Shown in pieces: positions 25,628-35,700 of a DNA stretch of 64,000 nt. Every line of letters begins with the position of its first letter. Positions within the stretch are counted from its first letter, which is position 1. Source of the DNA: Paenibacillus sp. PvR098 (GTDB lineage: Bacteria > Bacillota > Bacilli > Paenibacillales > NBRC-103111); the NCBI RefSeq assembly GCF_017833255.1, contig NZ_JAFIBU010000001.1:3322001-3386000 (forward strand), given 5' to 3'. The notes under the pieces were generated by a model, which was given only the letters and a program-made list of their open reading frames with translations, searched no databases and was not told where the DNA came from. The position numbers were made by a program, and so were the translations under genes.

Positions 25628-27235
25628 ATGCGTTCTACATTTGGCGGGATTGAAATAGCCAAGCGAAGCTTGTTTACACAGCAAGCAGCTTTAACGACAA
25701 CCGGGCATAATATTGCGAATGCGAATACCAAGGGATATTCCCGTCAGGTTGTGAATATGGTCGCTTCGAGGCCGATCGAGTACCCCGGGCTTATGCGCAG
25801 TAATGTGCCGGGGCAAATGGGGCAGGGTGTAGAGTTCGATCAGATCAAGCGGGTTCGAGAAGGATTTTTAGATAACCAATTTCATAATGAGAACAAAGCA
25901 CTGGGCGAATGGTCGATTAGGAAGGACACATTGGATAAGCTTGAGGCTATCATTAACGAACCGTCAGATACGGGAATCAGACAGACCATTGAAGGTTTTT
26001 GGAATGCATGGCAGGAGCTTAGTAAATCACCTGAAAACACTACGGCGCGGGTTCTAGTTAAAGAGCGAGCACTGGCAATGACGGATGCATTTAACCATAC
26101 GGCTCGACAATTGAAAGAACTTTCTGGTGATTTGACGGAGAGCGTGAGCATCAAAACCAATGAAGTAAATACTATACTTTCGCAGGTTGCAAAGCTGAAT
26201 GAAGAAATATACCGAATCGAAGGACTTGGTAATAGCGCCAATGATTTACGTGACCAGCGCGATTTACTTGTAGATAATTTGTCTAGCATTATTAACATTT
26301 CGTACACAGAAGAAGCGAATGGTTACAATATTCAGATGGGGAATGTTCAATTGGTTGCAGGGAGGCAGGTAGCGACTGTTTTTACGAGGGAGTCGCTAGA
26401 AGCGCATGTCGCTACCGGCAATCTGAACAGCGGCGAAGTATACGGGATGCTCCAATCCCGAGACTATAATGTGGCCAATTATCAGTTTCAGTTGGATTCC
26501 ATGCTGAAGGTATTGGTGCAAGGCGACGTCCAAGTCACGCTGCCCAAGGATGCAGTGATTCCGGCAGGAACAACGTTGACTGTCGTTAATCCTGATGGCA
26601 CGACCCAACCTAGAACTTTTGGAACAACGATAGCAGAACGTACTTTGACTGAAGACCTTCCGGTTATCGTGAAAGGGTTTAACGGTTTGCATGAACTTGG
26701 ATATTCCGGAAGTAGTCCTTTGACATCGGGCATTCCCTTCTTCTCTTTAAAGCCTGGGACTACAGAATTCAGTGCGGAGAACGTCACGGTTAATGCAACA
26801 GTATTGAATGATGTATCTAATATTTCTTCCTCTTTGAGAACTTACATGGATACCGATGGAACAGAGAAAGTAGTAAAAGGTAACAATGACATGGCTTTAC
26901 TGCTGGCTGGTATCCGAGGGAAGAGGGTTAGCTTTGAACCTTCGCCCACAGGCAGACCCATTCTGACGGATGGTACCTTTGATGAATTTTTCCGTTCTAT
27001 GGTTGGAGAGTTGGGTGTGCAGAGCCAAGAGGCTGCACGTCAAGCGACCAATCAACAGATTTTGGTTGATCAAGTGGACTCCAGAAGACAAGCCGTGAGT
27101 GGTGTGTCGCTTGATGAAGAAATGGTCAATATGATTAAATTCCAACATGCCTATAATGCAGCGGCGCGCTCATTAACCACCTTCGATGAAATGCTGGATA
27201 AAGTAATCAATGGTATGGGTGTAGTTGGGCGATAG
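25628..27235 (+). CDS. flgK: FlgK, hook-filament junction protein 1
   Basis: 535 residues from ATG 25628 behind AAAGGGGG. The N-terminal rod motif FGGIEIAKRSLFTQQAALTT then GHNIANANTKGYSRQ and the C-terminal EEMVNMIKFQHAYNAAARSLTTFDEMLDKVI are FlgK hallmarks. Helical ends polymerise; the middle (about 180-430) is the exposed variable domain. Secreted through the flagellar export system. Confidence 0.96.
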   Translation: MRSTFGGIEIAKRSLFTQQAALTTTGHNIANANTKGYSRQVVNMVASRPIEYPGLMRSNVPGQMGQGVEFDQIKRVREGFLDNQFHNENKALGEWSIRKDTLDKLEAIINEPSDTGIRQTIEGFWNAWQELSKSPENTTARVLVKERALAMTDAFNHTARQLKELSGDLTESVSIKTNEVNTILSQVAKLNEEIYRIEGLGNSANDLRDQRDLLVDNLSSIINISYTEEANGYNIQMGNVQLVAGRQVATVFTRESLEAHVATGNLNSGEVYGMLQSRDYNVANYQFQLDSMLKVLVQGDVQVTLPKDAVIPAGTTLTVVNPDGTTQPRTFGTTIAERTLTEDLPVIVKGFNGLHELGYSGSSPLTSGIPFFSLKPGTTEFSAENVTVNATVLNDVSNISSSLRTYMDTDGTEKVVKGNNDMALLLAGIRGKRVSFEPSPTGRPILTDGTFDEFFRSMVGELGVQSQEAARQATNQQILVDQVDSRRQAVSGVSLDEEMVNMIKFQHAYNAAARSLTTFDEMLDKVINGMGVVGR

Positions 27236-27270
27236 CATCTAAGGGCTTCAAATAATTCGAGGTGAAAACA

Positions 27271-28185
27271 ATGAGCATGCGGGTTACGCAGGGAATGCTG
27301 AACAATCAATTCCTTCGCAATATGAATACGAACCTTAATCGAATCAATGACCACCAAAATCAATTATCGACCGGGCGCCGTATTAATAAGCCCTCGGACG
27401 ATCCGGTCGGTATGAGCTTCGCTTTGCGTTACAGAAGCGAACTCTCCGCGAATGATCAGTACGAAAGTAATCTGGATACAGCGACCTCTTTGCTAGATTT
27501 TACAGATACCATGATGGGTCAAGCTAACGACGTCATCCAGCGGGTTCGTGAGGTGGCGGTTCAAGGAGCCAATGGTACGAATCCGCAGCAGGCGCTTGAT
27601 GCCATGAGAAGTGAAGTCGATCAGATATATAAGCAAATGGTTAGCATTGGAAATAGCCAATTCAATGGGCGATATGTATTCAATGGGCAGCTCACGGATA
27701 ATCCGCCTTATTCAGAAGCCACAGCCGCGACGGACAAGGTAGATACCGGAGACATCGTATTTGAGATCGGAGTCGGTGTCCGAATAGCGGCCAATAAAAC
27801 GGGGAATAAAGTATTCGGGGAAGCGGTTGACCTTAACAATCCGGGTGCCAATGATAATATTTTTAAAGTTATGCAAGATCTTTCTGCAGCTTTAGCAAGT
27901 GGCAATACGTTAGAAATAAACAATACGATAGGCAGACTGGATCAATGTAATGATAAATTCCTCGAAGCTAGAGCGGATGTAGGTGCTAGGATGAATCGAA
28001 TGGAGTTGGCACAATCCCGTCTGGCTGATATCAACGTGAATCTTCAAACGCTGAAGTCAAAAACAGAAGATGCGGATGTGGCCGAGGTGATTACCAACTT
28101 GAAAACCGATGAGAGTGTATATCAATCCTCACTCTCAGTCGGAGCTAAGATAATCAGGCCAAGCCTTATTGATTTTTTGAGATAA
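27271..28185 (+). CDS. flgL: FlgL, hook-filament junction protein 3
   Basis: 304 residues from ATG 27271 (GAGGTGA upstream; an in-frame GTG at 27262 lies within that Shine-Dalgarno). Starts MSMRVTQGMLNNQFLRNMN, with QLSTGRRINKPSDDPVGMSFALRYRSEL, the flagellin-like N-terminal domain. C-terminal DVAEVITNLKTDESVYQSSLSVGAKI closes the coiled coil. Joins FlgK to the flagellin filament. Confidence 0.95.
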   Translation: MSMRVTQGMLNNQFLRNMNTNLNRINDHQNQLSTGRRINKPSDDPVGMSFALRYRSELSANDQYESNLDTATSLLDFTDTMMGQANDVIQRVREVAVQGANGTNPQQALDAMRSEVDQIYKQMVSIGNSQFNGRYVFNGQLTDNPPYSEATAATDKVDTGDIVFEIGVGVRIAANKTGNKVFGEAVDLNNPGANDNIFKVMQDLSAALASGNTLEINNTIGRLDQCNDKFLEARADVGARMNRMELAQSRLADINVNLQTLKSKTEDADVAEVITNLKTDESVYQSSLSVGAKIIRPSLIDFLR

Positions 28186-28202
28186 CATAAGAGGGTAGCC
28201 AA

Positions 28203-28775
28203 ATGCAGATTCCCCAGATTCAGATTAGACAGCAAAACGCCCGATTGGGTATAGATGCCGATCCTGGACAGCTGGTCATAAAACAACCCAAAGCTACGAT
28301 CGAAATGCAAGCTATTCACCCAAAGCTTCATATCGATGCAGAGCAAGGGAAGCTTTACATTGATAACAGGCGGGTCCAAGATGCACTTGGAAACGGTCCT
28401 CATTTGGAAGTCATGAACCGGATATACTCGAAATGTAAAGAAATCGTGTTGCAAGGAATAGCTAAGAAGGTAGAAGACGGAAACCGGATGGCTATGATTC
28501 ACACGGGAGAAGACGCGATCGTCGCCCTTGCTTTGCAAAGTACTCAAGACCTGGACTTCTTTGAGTATATGTATGTGGGCGATGCTTCTTTCGACAATAT
28601 TGATATACGTTTCGAGCCGGGTAAATTCGATATTCAAGTTGAAGAAGGCCGAGTGGATATACACGTACAGTCGAATCGTCCTGAAGTCCAGTATTATCCG
28701 GGAAAGCTTGATATCTATGTGTCTCAGTATGCCCAGGTTGAAATTATACCACCTCAGATGAATATTAAAATATAA
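28203..28775 (+). CDS. yviE: YviE-like protein, DUF6470 family
   Basis: 190 residues from ATG 28203. Begins MQIPQIQIRQQNARLGIDADPG and has repeated beta-strand motifs (IDIRFEPGKFDIQVEEGRVDI, YYPGKLDIYVSQYAQVEI). It lies between flgL and fliW, exactly where B. subtilis has yviE. Function unknown; conserved location suggests a flagellar role. Confidence 0.88.
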   Translation: MQIPQIQIRQQNARLGIDADPGQLVIKQPKATIEMQAIHPKLHIDAEQGKLYIDNRRVQDALGNGPHLEVMNRIYSKCKEIVLQGIAKKVEDGNRMAMIHTGEDAIVALALQSTQDLDFFEYMYVGDASFDNIDIRFEPGKFDIQVEEGRVDIHVQSNRPEVQYYPGKLDIYVSQYAQVEIIPPQMNIKI

Positions 28776-28789
28776 TATACAAACAATGG

Positions 28790-28825
28790 AGCTATAGATC
28801 AGTACAGTCTATAGCTTTGATTTTT
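28790..28825 (+). terminator. Possible terminator between yviE and fliW
   Basis: AGCTATAGA (28790-28798) pairs with TCTATAGCT (28808-28816), followed by TTGATTTTT. Confidence 0.6.
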
Positions 28826-28863
28826 ATATGTAACGTTATTTTTGAGATTGGAGTTGTTTTAAC

Positions 28864-29319
28864 ATGATCGTGTTGAATACAGCGAGTTTAGGCGAGATTG
28901 AAATATCCGAGGAACAGTTAATCGCGTTTAACGAAGGCATACCGGGGTTTGAAGAGGACCGGAGATTTGTCATCCTGCCGGTTGATCCTGAATTACCTTT
29001 TGCCTACTTGCAGTCTGCGGATGACGAAAGAATTCATTTTGTTGTCGTCGATCCTTTCTCCATGTACAAACCGTATGAATTTCATATCGATGAAGAGACG
29101 CAAACAGAGCTTGGGATCGAGAGTGAAAAAGATGTAGAAGTATGGTGTGTAGTTACAATTCAACAATCTTTGGAGAAAGCCACAGTTAATTTACTGGCGC
29201 CTATCATTATCAATTCAAACCATCGAACGGGAAAGCAAATGGTTCTGCATCAATCTCAATATCATACTAGACATTTGATTTCGGATTTAGTGCATCAAAC
29301 GGAAAAGGAAAAGGGGTGA
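28864..29319 (+). CDS. fliW: FliW, flagellar assembly factor and CsrA antagonist
   Basis: 151 residues from ATG 28864. LGEIEISEEQLIAFNEGIPGFEEDRRFVILP is the FliW signature; later FVVVDPFSMYKPYEFHI. In B. subtilis FliW binds flagellin or CsrA: free FliW removes CsrA from hag mRNA. Its stop is followed at once by csrA, whose Shine-Dalgarno lies in the fliW 3' end. Confidence 0.96.
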   Translation: MIVLNTASLGEIEISEEQLIAFNEGIPGFEEDRRFVILPVDPELPFAYLQSADDERIHFVVVDPFSMYKPYEFHIDEETQTELGIESEKDVEVWCVVTIQQSLEKATVNLLAPIIINSNHRTGKQMVLHQSQYHTRHLISDLVHQTEKEKG

Positions 29320-29325
29320 TTGCAT

Positions 29326-29559
29326 ATGCTGGTCTTGTCCAGAAAGCTCGGAGAATCTATCATTATTGGCGACCAAATTGAGCTCGTCGTGGTAAGTGTC
29401 GAGAAAGATGTGGTCCGTCTAGGGATTAAAGCACCGAAGCATATGCCCATCTTTCGTAAAGAGCTGTACGATCTACTAAAAGAGTCAAATGAAGAAGCCT
29501 CGAAAAGCGAATTGAAGCCGGAACAGTTTAAAAATCTATTGAAGAAAAAGGAAGAATAA
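29326..29559 (+). CDS. csrA: CsrA, RNA-binding translational regulator
   Basis: 77 residues from ATG 29326 (AAAAGGGGTGAT upstream; an in-frame TTG at 29320 is too close). MLVLSRKLGESIIIGDQIELVV and VRLGIKAPKHMPIFRKEL give the five-strand CsrA fold, with a basic helical tail somewhat longer than minimal. Represses hag translation in B. subtilis by binding GGA motifs; such motifs are visible in the hag leader below. Confidence 0.97.
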   Translation: MLVLSRKLGESIIIGDQIELVVVSVEKDVVRLGIKAPKHMPIFRKELYDLLKESNEEASKSELKPEQFKNLLKKKEE

Positions 29560-29576
29560 TTTTTTTAAAAATGCTA

Positions 29577-29604
29577 TAAACTTTCGCGTACCATCAGACG
29601 ATAT
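29577..29604 (+). promoter_or_regulatory. Sigma-D promoter of hag
   Basis: TAAA (29577-29580), 16 bases, GACGATAT (29597-29604), one mismatch from GCCGATAT. Predicts a leader of about 105 bases containing a stem at 29620-29627 / 29648-29655 and the CsrA hairpin. Confidence 0.8.
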
Positions 29605-29666
29605 ATGTAGTAACGAGTTGAGAGGCCAAGGGCGGCCGACCTAAAAGGTCTCTCATCTCTAAACTA

Positions 29667-29686
29667 AATCCACATGGATGTGGATT
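29667..29686 (+). promoter_or_regulatory. CsrA-binding hairpin in the hag leader
   Basis: AATCCACA, loop TGGA, TGTGGATT: a perfect 8-bp stem presenting GGA in the loop. ACATGGATGT matches the CsrA consensus ACARGGATGT at 9 of 10 positions. A second GGA sits in the Shine-Dalgarno CAGGGAGGAAG (29697-29707), giving the two-site arrangement known for hag in B. subtilis. Confidence 0.75.
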
Positions 29687-29715
29687 CGACCAACTTCAGG
29701 GAGGAAGTATATATC

Positions 29716-30612
29716 ATGAGAATTAATCATAACATTTCTGCTTTGAACACTCACCGTTCTTTGACTGCAAACTCTGCAAACACTGCAAAAAACATTGAGA
29801 AGTTGTCTTCCGGTCTTCGTATCAACCGTGCTGGCGATGATGCTGCAGGTTTGGCAATCTCCGAGAAAATGCGCGGCCAGATCCGTGGTTTAGACATGGC
29901 TTCCAAGAACGCTCAAGACGGTATCTCTTTGATTCAAACAGCTGAAGGTGCTTTGAACGAAACACACAGCATCCTGCAGCGTATGCGTGAACTGGCTGTT
30001 CAGTCTTCTAACGATACCAACACAACTTCTGACCGTGGTCAATTGCAAAACGAGGTTAATGAGCTTGCGAAGGAAATTACTCGTATTGCTAACACAACTG
30101 AGTTCAACACGAAGAAATTGTTGGATGGTTCCGCTAGTACTGGTTCCGGTGTAACTGCTGCATCTGACTTGACTTTCCACATTGGTGCGAATGAAGGTCA
30201 AAACATTACACTGACGATCACTGCAATGGATGCTACAACCCTTGGCGTAGCTGGCGCGACTACTGCTAACACAGCAGCAGCAGGTGCAACTGCAGCTAAC
30301 ACAGTTGATGGTATTAGCATTGCAACTCAAGCAGAAGCAGACACAGCAATTACGGCAATCAACACTGCGATTGAAAGTGTTTCCGCTGAGCGTTCCAAAC
30401 TTGGTGCATATCAAAACCGTTTGGACCACACCATCAACAACTTGGGTACTACTTCCGAGAACTTGACTGCAGCTGAATCCCGTATTCGTGATGTAGACAT
30501 GGCGAAAGAAATGATGGATCAAACGAAGAATAACATTCTTGCTCAAGCTGCTCAAGCTATGCTTGCTCAAGCTAATCAGCAACCTCAAGGCGTACTTCAA
30601 CTTCTTCGTTAA
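29716..30612 (+). CDS. hag: Flagellin
   Basis: 298 residues from ATG 29716 (GGGAGGA upstream; an in-frame ATG at 29674 lies inside the CsrA hairpin and is rejected). N-terminus MRINHNISALNTHRSLTANS, then KLSSGLRINRAGDDAAGLAISEKMRGQ; C-terminus SRIRDVDMAKEMMDQTKNNILAQAAQAM and LQLLR. These are the D0/D1 domains of flagellin. The central D2-like region (about 138-215) is short and rich in Thr, Ala, Ser and Asn. Controlled by sigma-D and probably CsrA/FliW. The adjacent sugar and glycosyltransferase genes suggest it is glycosylated. Confidence 0.97.
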   Translation: MRINHNISALNTHRSLTANSANTAKNIEKLSSGLRINRAGDDAAGLAISEKMRGQIRGLDMASKNAQDGISLIQTAEGALNETHSILQRMRELAVQSSNDTNTTSDRGQLQNEVNELAKEITRIANTTEFNTKKLLDGSASTGSGVTAASDLTFHIGANEGQNITLTITAMDATTLGVAGATTANTAAAGATAANTVDGISIATQAEADTAITAINTAIESVSAERSKLGAYQNRLDHTINNLGTTSENLTAAESRIRDVDMAKEMMDQTKNNILAQAAQAMLAQANQQPQGVLQLLR

Positions 30613-30624
30613 TCGTACTTTCGT

Positions 30625-30658
30625 AAAAAACCTTAGGCTTAAGCCTAAGGTTTTTTTT
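30625..30658 (+). terminator. Strong intrinsic terminator of hag
   Basis: Long perfect palindrome centred on CTTAAG, with arms A-run plus CCTTAGGC and GCCTAAGG plus T-run. Functions in both directions in principle. Confidence 0.95.
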
Positions 30659-30737
30659 ATTGGAATTTAGTGAATTCGGAAACTTGGTCAACATTAAACC
30701 AGATGTTTCCAAAATGCTCACAATACTATCCATATCA

Positions 30738-30745
30738 TCCGATAT
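30738..30745 (+). promoter_or_regulatory. Possible sigma-D -10 box before the glycosyltransferase genes
   Basis: TCCGATAT, identical to the flaG -10, lies 59 bases before the next gene. No TAAA stands 15-16 bases upstream, so evidence is partial. Confidence 0.35.
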
Positions 30746-30803
30746 ATTAGATTATATAAGCCTTGTAATCAGGATAGACATTTAATGAGAGGTAAGGTAA
30801 TCG

Positions 30804-32675
30804 ATGAACAAACAATCTATATCACTTTGCATGATAGTAAAAAATGAGGAAAAACATCTGAATAAATGTCTGGAAAGTGTAAAAGAGATTGTAGATGAAA
30901 TAATCATTGTCGATACGGGCTCGAGTGATGGTACTTTGGAAATTGCAAAGGAATATAACGCTAAAATATATCATTTTGAATGGGTAGATAGTTTTGCGGC
31001 AGCACGAAATTATTCAATCAAGCAGGCCTCTTCCGATTATATTTTGCATTTGGATGCTGATGAGTATATCGAGCCAGGAGCCGATATCCAAAAGGATATG
31101 GAGTCAGGAAAAGATTATTATTTGATGAAGATCAAAAATTCTATATCAACTGGGGGAGCATTTACTCATACCGCTGTCCGGTTATTTAAAAATAACAAAA
31201 ACTTCTATTACCAGAACCGGTTGCATGAGCAATTAAATATACATGATGAGGTTAATGAGTTTACATCAGGGGAAGCGAACTCAATCATACACCACGTAGG
31301 GTATTCCAATGATATCATGATTGAAAAGAATAAAGCAGATCGAAATCTGCCGCTAATGTTAAAAGAGGTCGAAGAAAACCCCACCGGGTATAATTTGTAT
31401 AACATGGGCAAAGCGTACATAGCAAAGGATAATTATGCAGAAGCCCTTCCTTATTTTACCAGGGCCTATCCTCTAAGCAGAGACAGAATCTATTTAGGCG
31501 AGCTTTTAGCTAAGATGAGTCTTTGCTTACTTGAACTTCAAAGGCATGAAGAAGGGCTTCAAATATTAAAAGATGCTGTAGAGTTATTGCCGCTGGATGC
31601 AGATTTGCGTTATACACAGGCAAGAATTTTCTACGAATGGGGATATTTAAAAGATGCTGAAATTTCACTTAAAAAATGTTTAGAAATTGGCGATAAAGGC
31701 GTTTTGGTAACAGAGGGTTCTGGTGGTTACCGGGCTCAACTAATGCTTGCAGAATTATATGAAAAACAGGGGGATTTATTAAAGAGTTTTAACGAAGTAA
31801 CGAAGGTTTTGAAACAGAAAAAAACGTTTGTGCCTAACATCGTAAAATATTTAAATATCATGTTGCAAACAAATATACCTATGGAAGATGTTTATTCAAA
31901 CCTTAAGAGCTTGTATAACATAGTTAGTGTGGACGAGCTGACAAGTCTTCTAGAGGTTCTATATAACCTTCGTCATCCGCTATTATACCGCTATATTTTA
32001 GATTATAAACTTAATGTGGAAAGCCATGTTCTGGCGGTTGCTAAGCAATATGCGAAATCTTATGAGGACGCTCGCGAAGAATGGTACTCCCTGTCCCAAA
32101 TAGAAGATGAAAATGTGACGGACATCGTGTTACTTTCTTTCGTTTTGGGAGACAAGGAATTGCTTTCAGTTAGGAAATCTTTATTGAATTTATCTAATAA
32201 AGATTGGAAAGTTCTTAACAAGATCGTGATAAAGGATAATGTAGAGGAAAAGATAAGCGAAGAAATAGAAAAAATCTTATTAAAGCTTTCAACTCATCTT
32301 ATTGTCCTTCAAGAATTTGATCATTTTGAGTATATCTCTAAGCTTTTATTGAAGGGTTCGGCCAATATAGTATTTGAATTAAGTAAGACCCTTTATGACT
32401 ATGGATATAATGACGTCTCGGTTGATTTTCTGTTAGCTAATATGGACCGCCATCCGACTCACATAAAAACGATTGAATTATTAGGTGACATTTGTTTGCG
32501 AAATAATAACGATCAAGATGCGCTAGTACTCTATAATCGTTTATTGAATTTTAAAAAAGATTATCCGACCTATGAACGTTTATATAATCTTTATGAAAAG
32601 ATGAATGATAAGGAGGGAATGAACAAGATTAGGCAACAAATCGAAGCTTTATTTCCGTTATGTAATTGGGTTTAA
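30804..32675 (+). CDS. Family 2 glycosyltransferase with TPR repeats, putative flagellin glycosyltransferase
   Basis: 623 residues from ATG 30804 with GAGAGGTAAGG upstream. Residues 1-240 form a GT-A domain: SLCMIVKNEEKHLNKCLES, VDTGSSDGTLEIA, LHLDADEY (metal-binding DxD) and FAAARNYSI. From about 200 on it is helical with TPR-like repeats (YNLYNMGKAYIAKDNYAEALPYF; LRYTQARIFYEWGYLKDAEIS). Such GT2-TPR proteins often glycosylate surface or flagellar proteins, the TPR part docking the acceptor. First gene after flagellin; AT-rich relative to flanking genes. Acceptor is inferred from location. Confidence 0.85.
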   Translation: MNKQSISLCMIVKNEEKHLNKCLESVKEIVDEIIIVDTGSSDGTLEIAKEYNAKIYHFEWVDSFAAARNYSIKQASSDYILHLDADEYIEPGADIQKDMESGKDYYLMKIKNSISTGGAFTHTAVRLFKNNKNFYYQNRLHEQLNIHDEVNEFTSGEANSIIHHVGYSNDIMIEKNKADRNLPLMLKEVEENPTGYNLYNMGKAYIAKDNYAEALPYFTRAYPLSRDRIYLGELLAKMSLCLLELQRHEEGLQILKDAVELLPLDADLRYTQARIFYEWGYLKDAEISLKKCLEIGDKGVLVTEGSGGYRAQLMLAELYEKQGDLLKSFNEVTKVLKQKKTFVPNIVKYLNIMLQTNIPMEDVYSNLKSLYNIVSVDELTSLLEVLYNLRHPLLYRYILDYKLNVESHVLAVAKQYAKSYEDAREEWYSLSQIEDENVTDIVLLSFVLGDKELLSVRKSLLNLSNKDWKVLNKIVIKDNVEEKISEEIEKILLKLSTHLIVLQEFDHFEYISKLLLKGSANIVFELSKTLYDYGYNDVSVDFLLANMDRHPTHIKTIELLGDICLRNNNDQDALVLYNRLLNFKKDYPTYERLYNLYEKMNDKEGMNKIRQQIEALFPLCNWV

Positions 32676-32736
32676 AATTAGCATCAATTTTTATGGCTAC
32701 CCTCTGATAATTAGATAAGTGGAGTTGAATAGCTGG

Positions 32737-35700
32737 ATGTCGAATCCAAAAGAAGAACTAGAACAACAAAAACAACTTTTTAAAGATAACATACAAGTTT
32801 TGATCAATAACGGGAATATAGAAGAAGCATGCTCCTTAATTAAGGAATATGAAAAAATAGAAATGAATGATATTGACATTGTTAATATGAAAGCCATTAT
32901 CTTTATGATAAAAAATCAACTCGAAGAAGCTGAACAGTTACTTTGGCGCGGAGTCGAAATAGATAACAAAAACAAAGATCTCTTGTTTAACTTGGCGTAT
33001 CTATTTGAAATACAGGGAGAAATTCAGCCCGCTATTAACTTTTATTCGAGAGTAATGAAAGCAACAGAAGACTCTCACCAAAAAAATGAAATATTAAATA
33101 CGATATTAAAATTGAAAATGACTGAAAACGCCGCGGAGAGGAAATTCATTATTCTCTCTTCATGTCCTTGGGGTATGCTCCAACGGCCTCAGTACATCTC
33201 CGAGTCTTTGACGAAGCTCGGCTACGCTGTTGAGTATGTTCAGCCGCCTACGAAGGCTAGTGCTCAGGATTCAAACGTGACGCTTAACGAGGCGATGCAG
33301 TTCAGTGAAAGCAATGCTAAAGAAGCGGGGCTTGTTCATGTTCATGCACCGTCATCGGTCTATTACGAGGACAATTTAATAGTAGATAACTATAAAGAAA
33401 TCGTACAAGGCTTGATTGACTCCGCAGCTGAAGAGGTAGTTGTTATCTGTTATCTCCCGTCTCAAGTAAACATGATTCATCAATTGAATGGAAATTTTAA
33501 AGTTGTGTATGATTGTGTTGATGAGGTCAGCGTTCAAGAAAATGATCCGAACGGCAAAAGTGATAGAGAGCATGAGATGTCACTTCTCAAAAGAGCGGAT
33601 ATCATAACCACAACCAGTGCTTCTCTTTATTTATCAAAATCCTTAGATAGGTACAATGTTTATCTTCTAAAAAATGCTGTCCGTTATGAGGACCTCGGAA
33701 AAGATGTTCATGATAAGATAAGGAAAGAGTTGACGGGCATTCCCGGTCCCAGAGTATGTTACCTGGGGGAAATGGATCTATTGTTTGATGCGGAGCTATT
33801 TTACAACCTAGTAAGACAAAATAGGGACAAGTCATTCGTAGTTATAGGTGATGATAAAGATAACGTTCTATCTATGAAAGAAGACAATCTATATGTTCTA
33901 AATACAGAACATCAGCTCATTGAAGGTTATCTCAAGAATATGGATGTTGGAATCATACCTTTGAAAATTGATAATGACATGATTTTAAAATACGATTCTA
34001 CAACCCTGTATAAATATGTAATGAACGGTTTGCCCGTCGTTTCCACCCAACTGCCTGAAATCGCCTTAGCGAAAGATGATATAAAAGTATGCGCTGGGTT
34101 AAAGGAATTTAATAGATCTTTAAACGAGGCAGTGAAACAAAAAACGGACAGAGAGGCATTCCGAGAACTTGTCAGGGAGAATACATGGGATGCTCGTGTA
34201 AAACAATTGTTAAATATATTGGATGGGAAAACAAAACCATATATTAAGACGGAAACGATTAAAAACTTGCAAGCGGGTTTGAATAAAATATCGGCAGCAC
34301 AAAGTAATCCTATCATTAAATCTTTATACTCACTTACGTTTGCAAAGTCAGATACGAATATGTTCTACCAGCTTGCCAAAGAAGCATATATGGAGTTAAA
34401 AACACCTTTTACATTAACCAATTATGCTTATGCATCGTTTCTTACGGATCAATGGTTGGAATGTGCTAATATGATTGCCGAAGACGGAAACGCAGACCCT
34501 ACCTATAAAGCGGAATTGCTGTTTTTGTTGGAACATCATTTACACCAAAACCTTGGTATCAGGCTGCTTCATCTGGCAAAAAGATATCCTGATATACAGG
34601 AACAAGTTGATAAACTGGAAGATGCTGATTTATTTAAATACGAGCTTGCCCATTACTGTTTCGAAGTTGGAAACTACGATAAAGCTTTCTTGATGTATCA
34701 GGAGATGTTAAGCAGCTCTTTTTTAAGCGGCAGTCCTTTATTGAATAAAAATGTATCTGATATCCTGATCCACAATGGAAAGCTCATGGATAGCCAGATT
34801 TTTAAACAAAAATGGGCTGATTTGATGGAAAAATATATGGGCGACAAAGCGAGTCAAAACCTGGGGGTTGCGATGAAGGCTAACGATAATCAACCTAGGT
34901 TTAGCATTGTCATCCCGACAAGAAACAACCAAAACACCCTTAAATTTACACTCGACACCTGTCTTCATCAACAATTTGATCATTTTGAGATTGTTGTTAG
35001 TGATAACAGCAATAATGACAACACCAAAGAGCTAATCGACAAAATTGCTGATAAACGAATTAAATATTTTAAGCCTGAACGAGAGCTCGCGATGACCGAT
35101 AACTTCAATTTTGCAGTTTCTAAGGCAAAAGGAGAATACATTATCGTTTTAGGGTCGGATGACGGGTTATTATTACATGCTTTAAGCACCTTGGATCGTA
35201 TTTTGTATTCATTGCAAACCAAGCTGCTTCGCTGGAACTTGGTTCCTTATGGATGGCCTGATGTGAAGATCAAGGGATATGAAAACTATTTTCAAATACC
35301 AAAGACCACCTTGGGCAATATAAACCATGGGATTATTGAGAGTGAGAGCTTGATCAAAAGCGTAATTCAATTAGAAGTCCCTTATAACTCATTGCCGATG
35401 CTGTATATGAACTCGGTCGTACACCGAGACTTGATCACGCTGCTCCAAGAAGAAACAGGCTCCGTTTTTAAGGGAATAAGTCCGGATGTGTACTCTGGTT
35501 TTGCATTAGCATTTATTGAACAAAAATTTGTCTCCATCGACCTGCCGATGAGTATAGGCGGATCGTCCGGTAATAGTAATGGAATAGCACATTCTTATGG
35601 CAAAGATAAGGAATCTGAAAAAATAAAGCAGGATTTTATTAAATTGAATAAAGGTGTCGGGGTCAATCGTTTTCATATTCTTCCCGATGTGCCTGATGTA

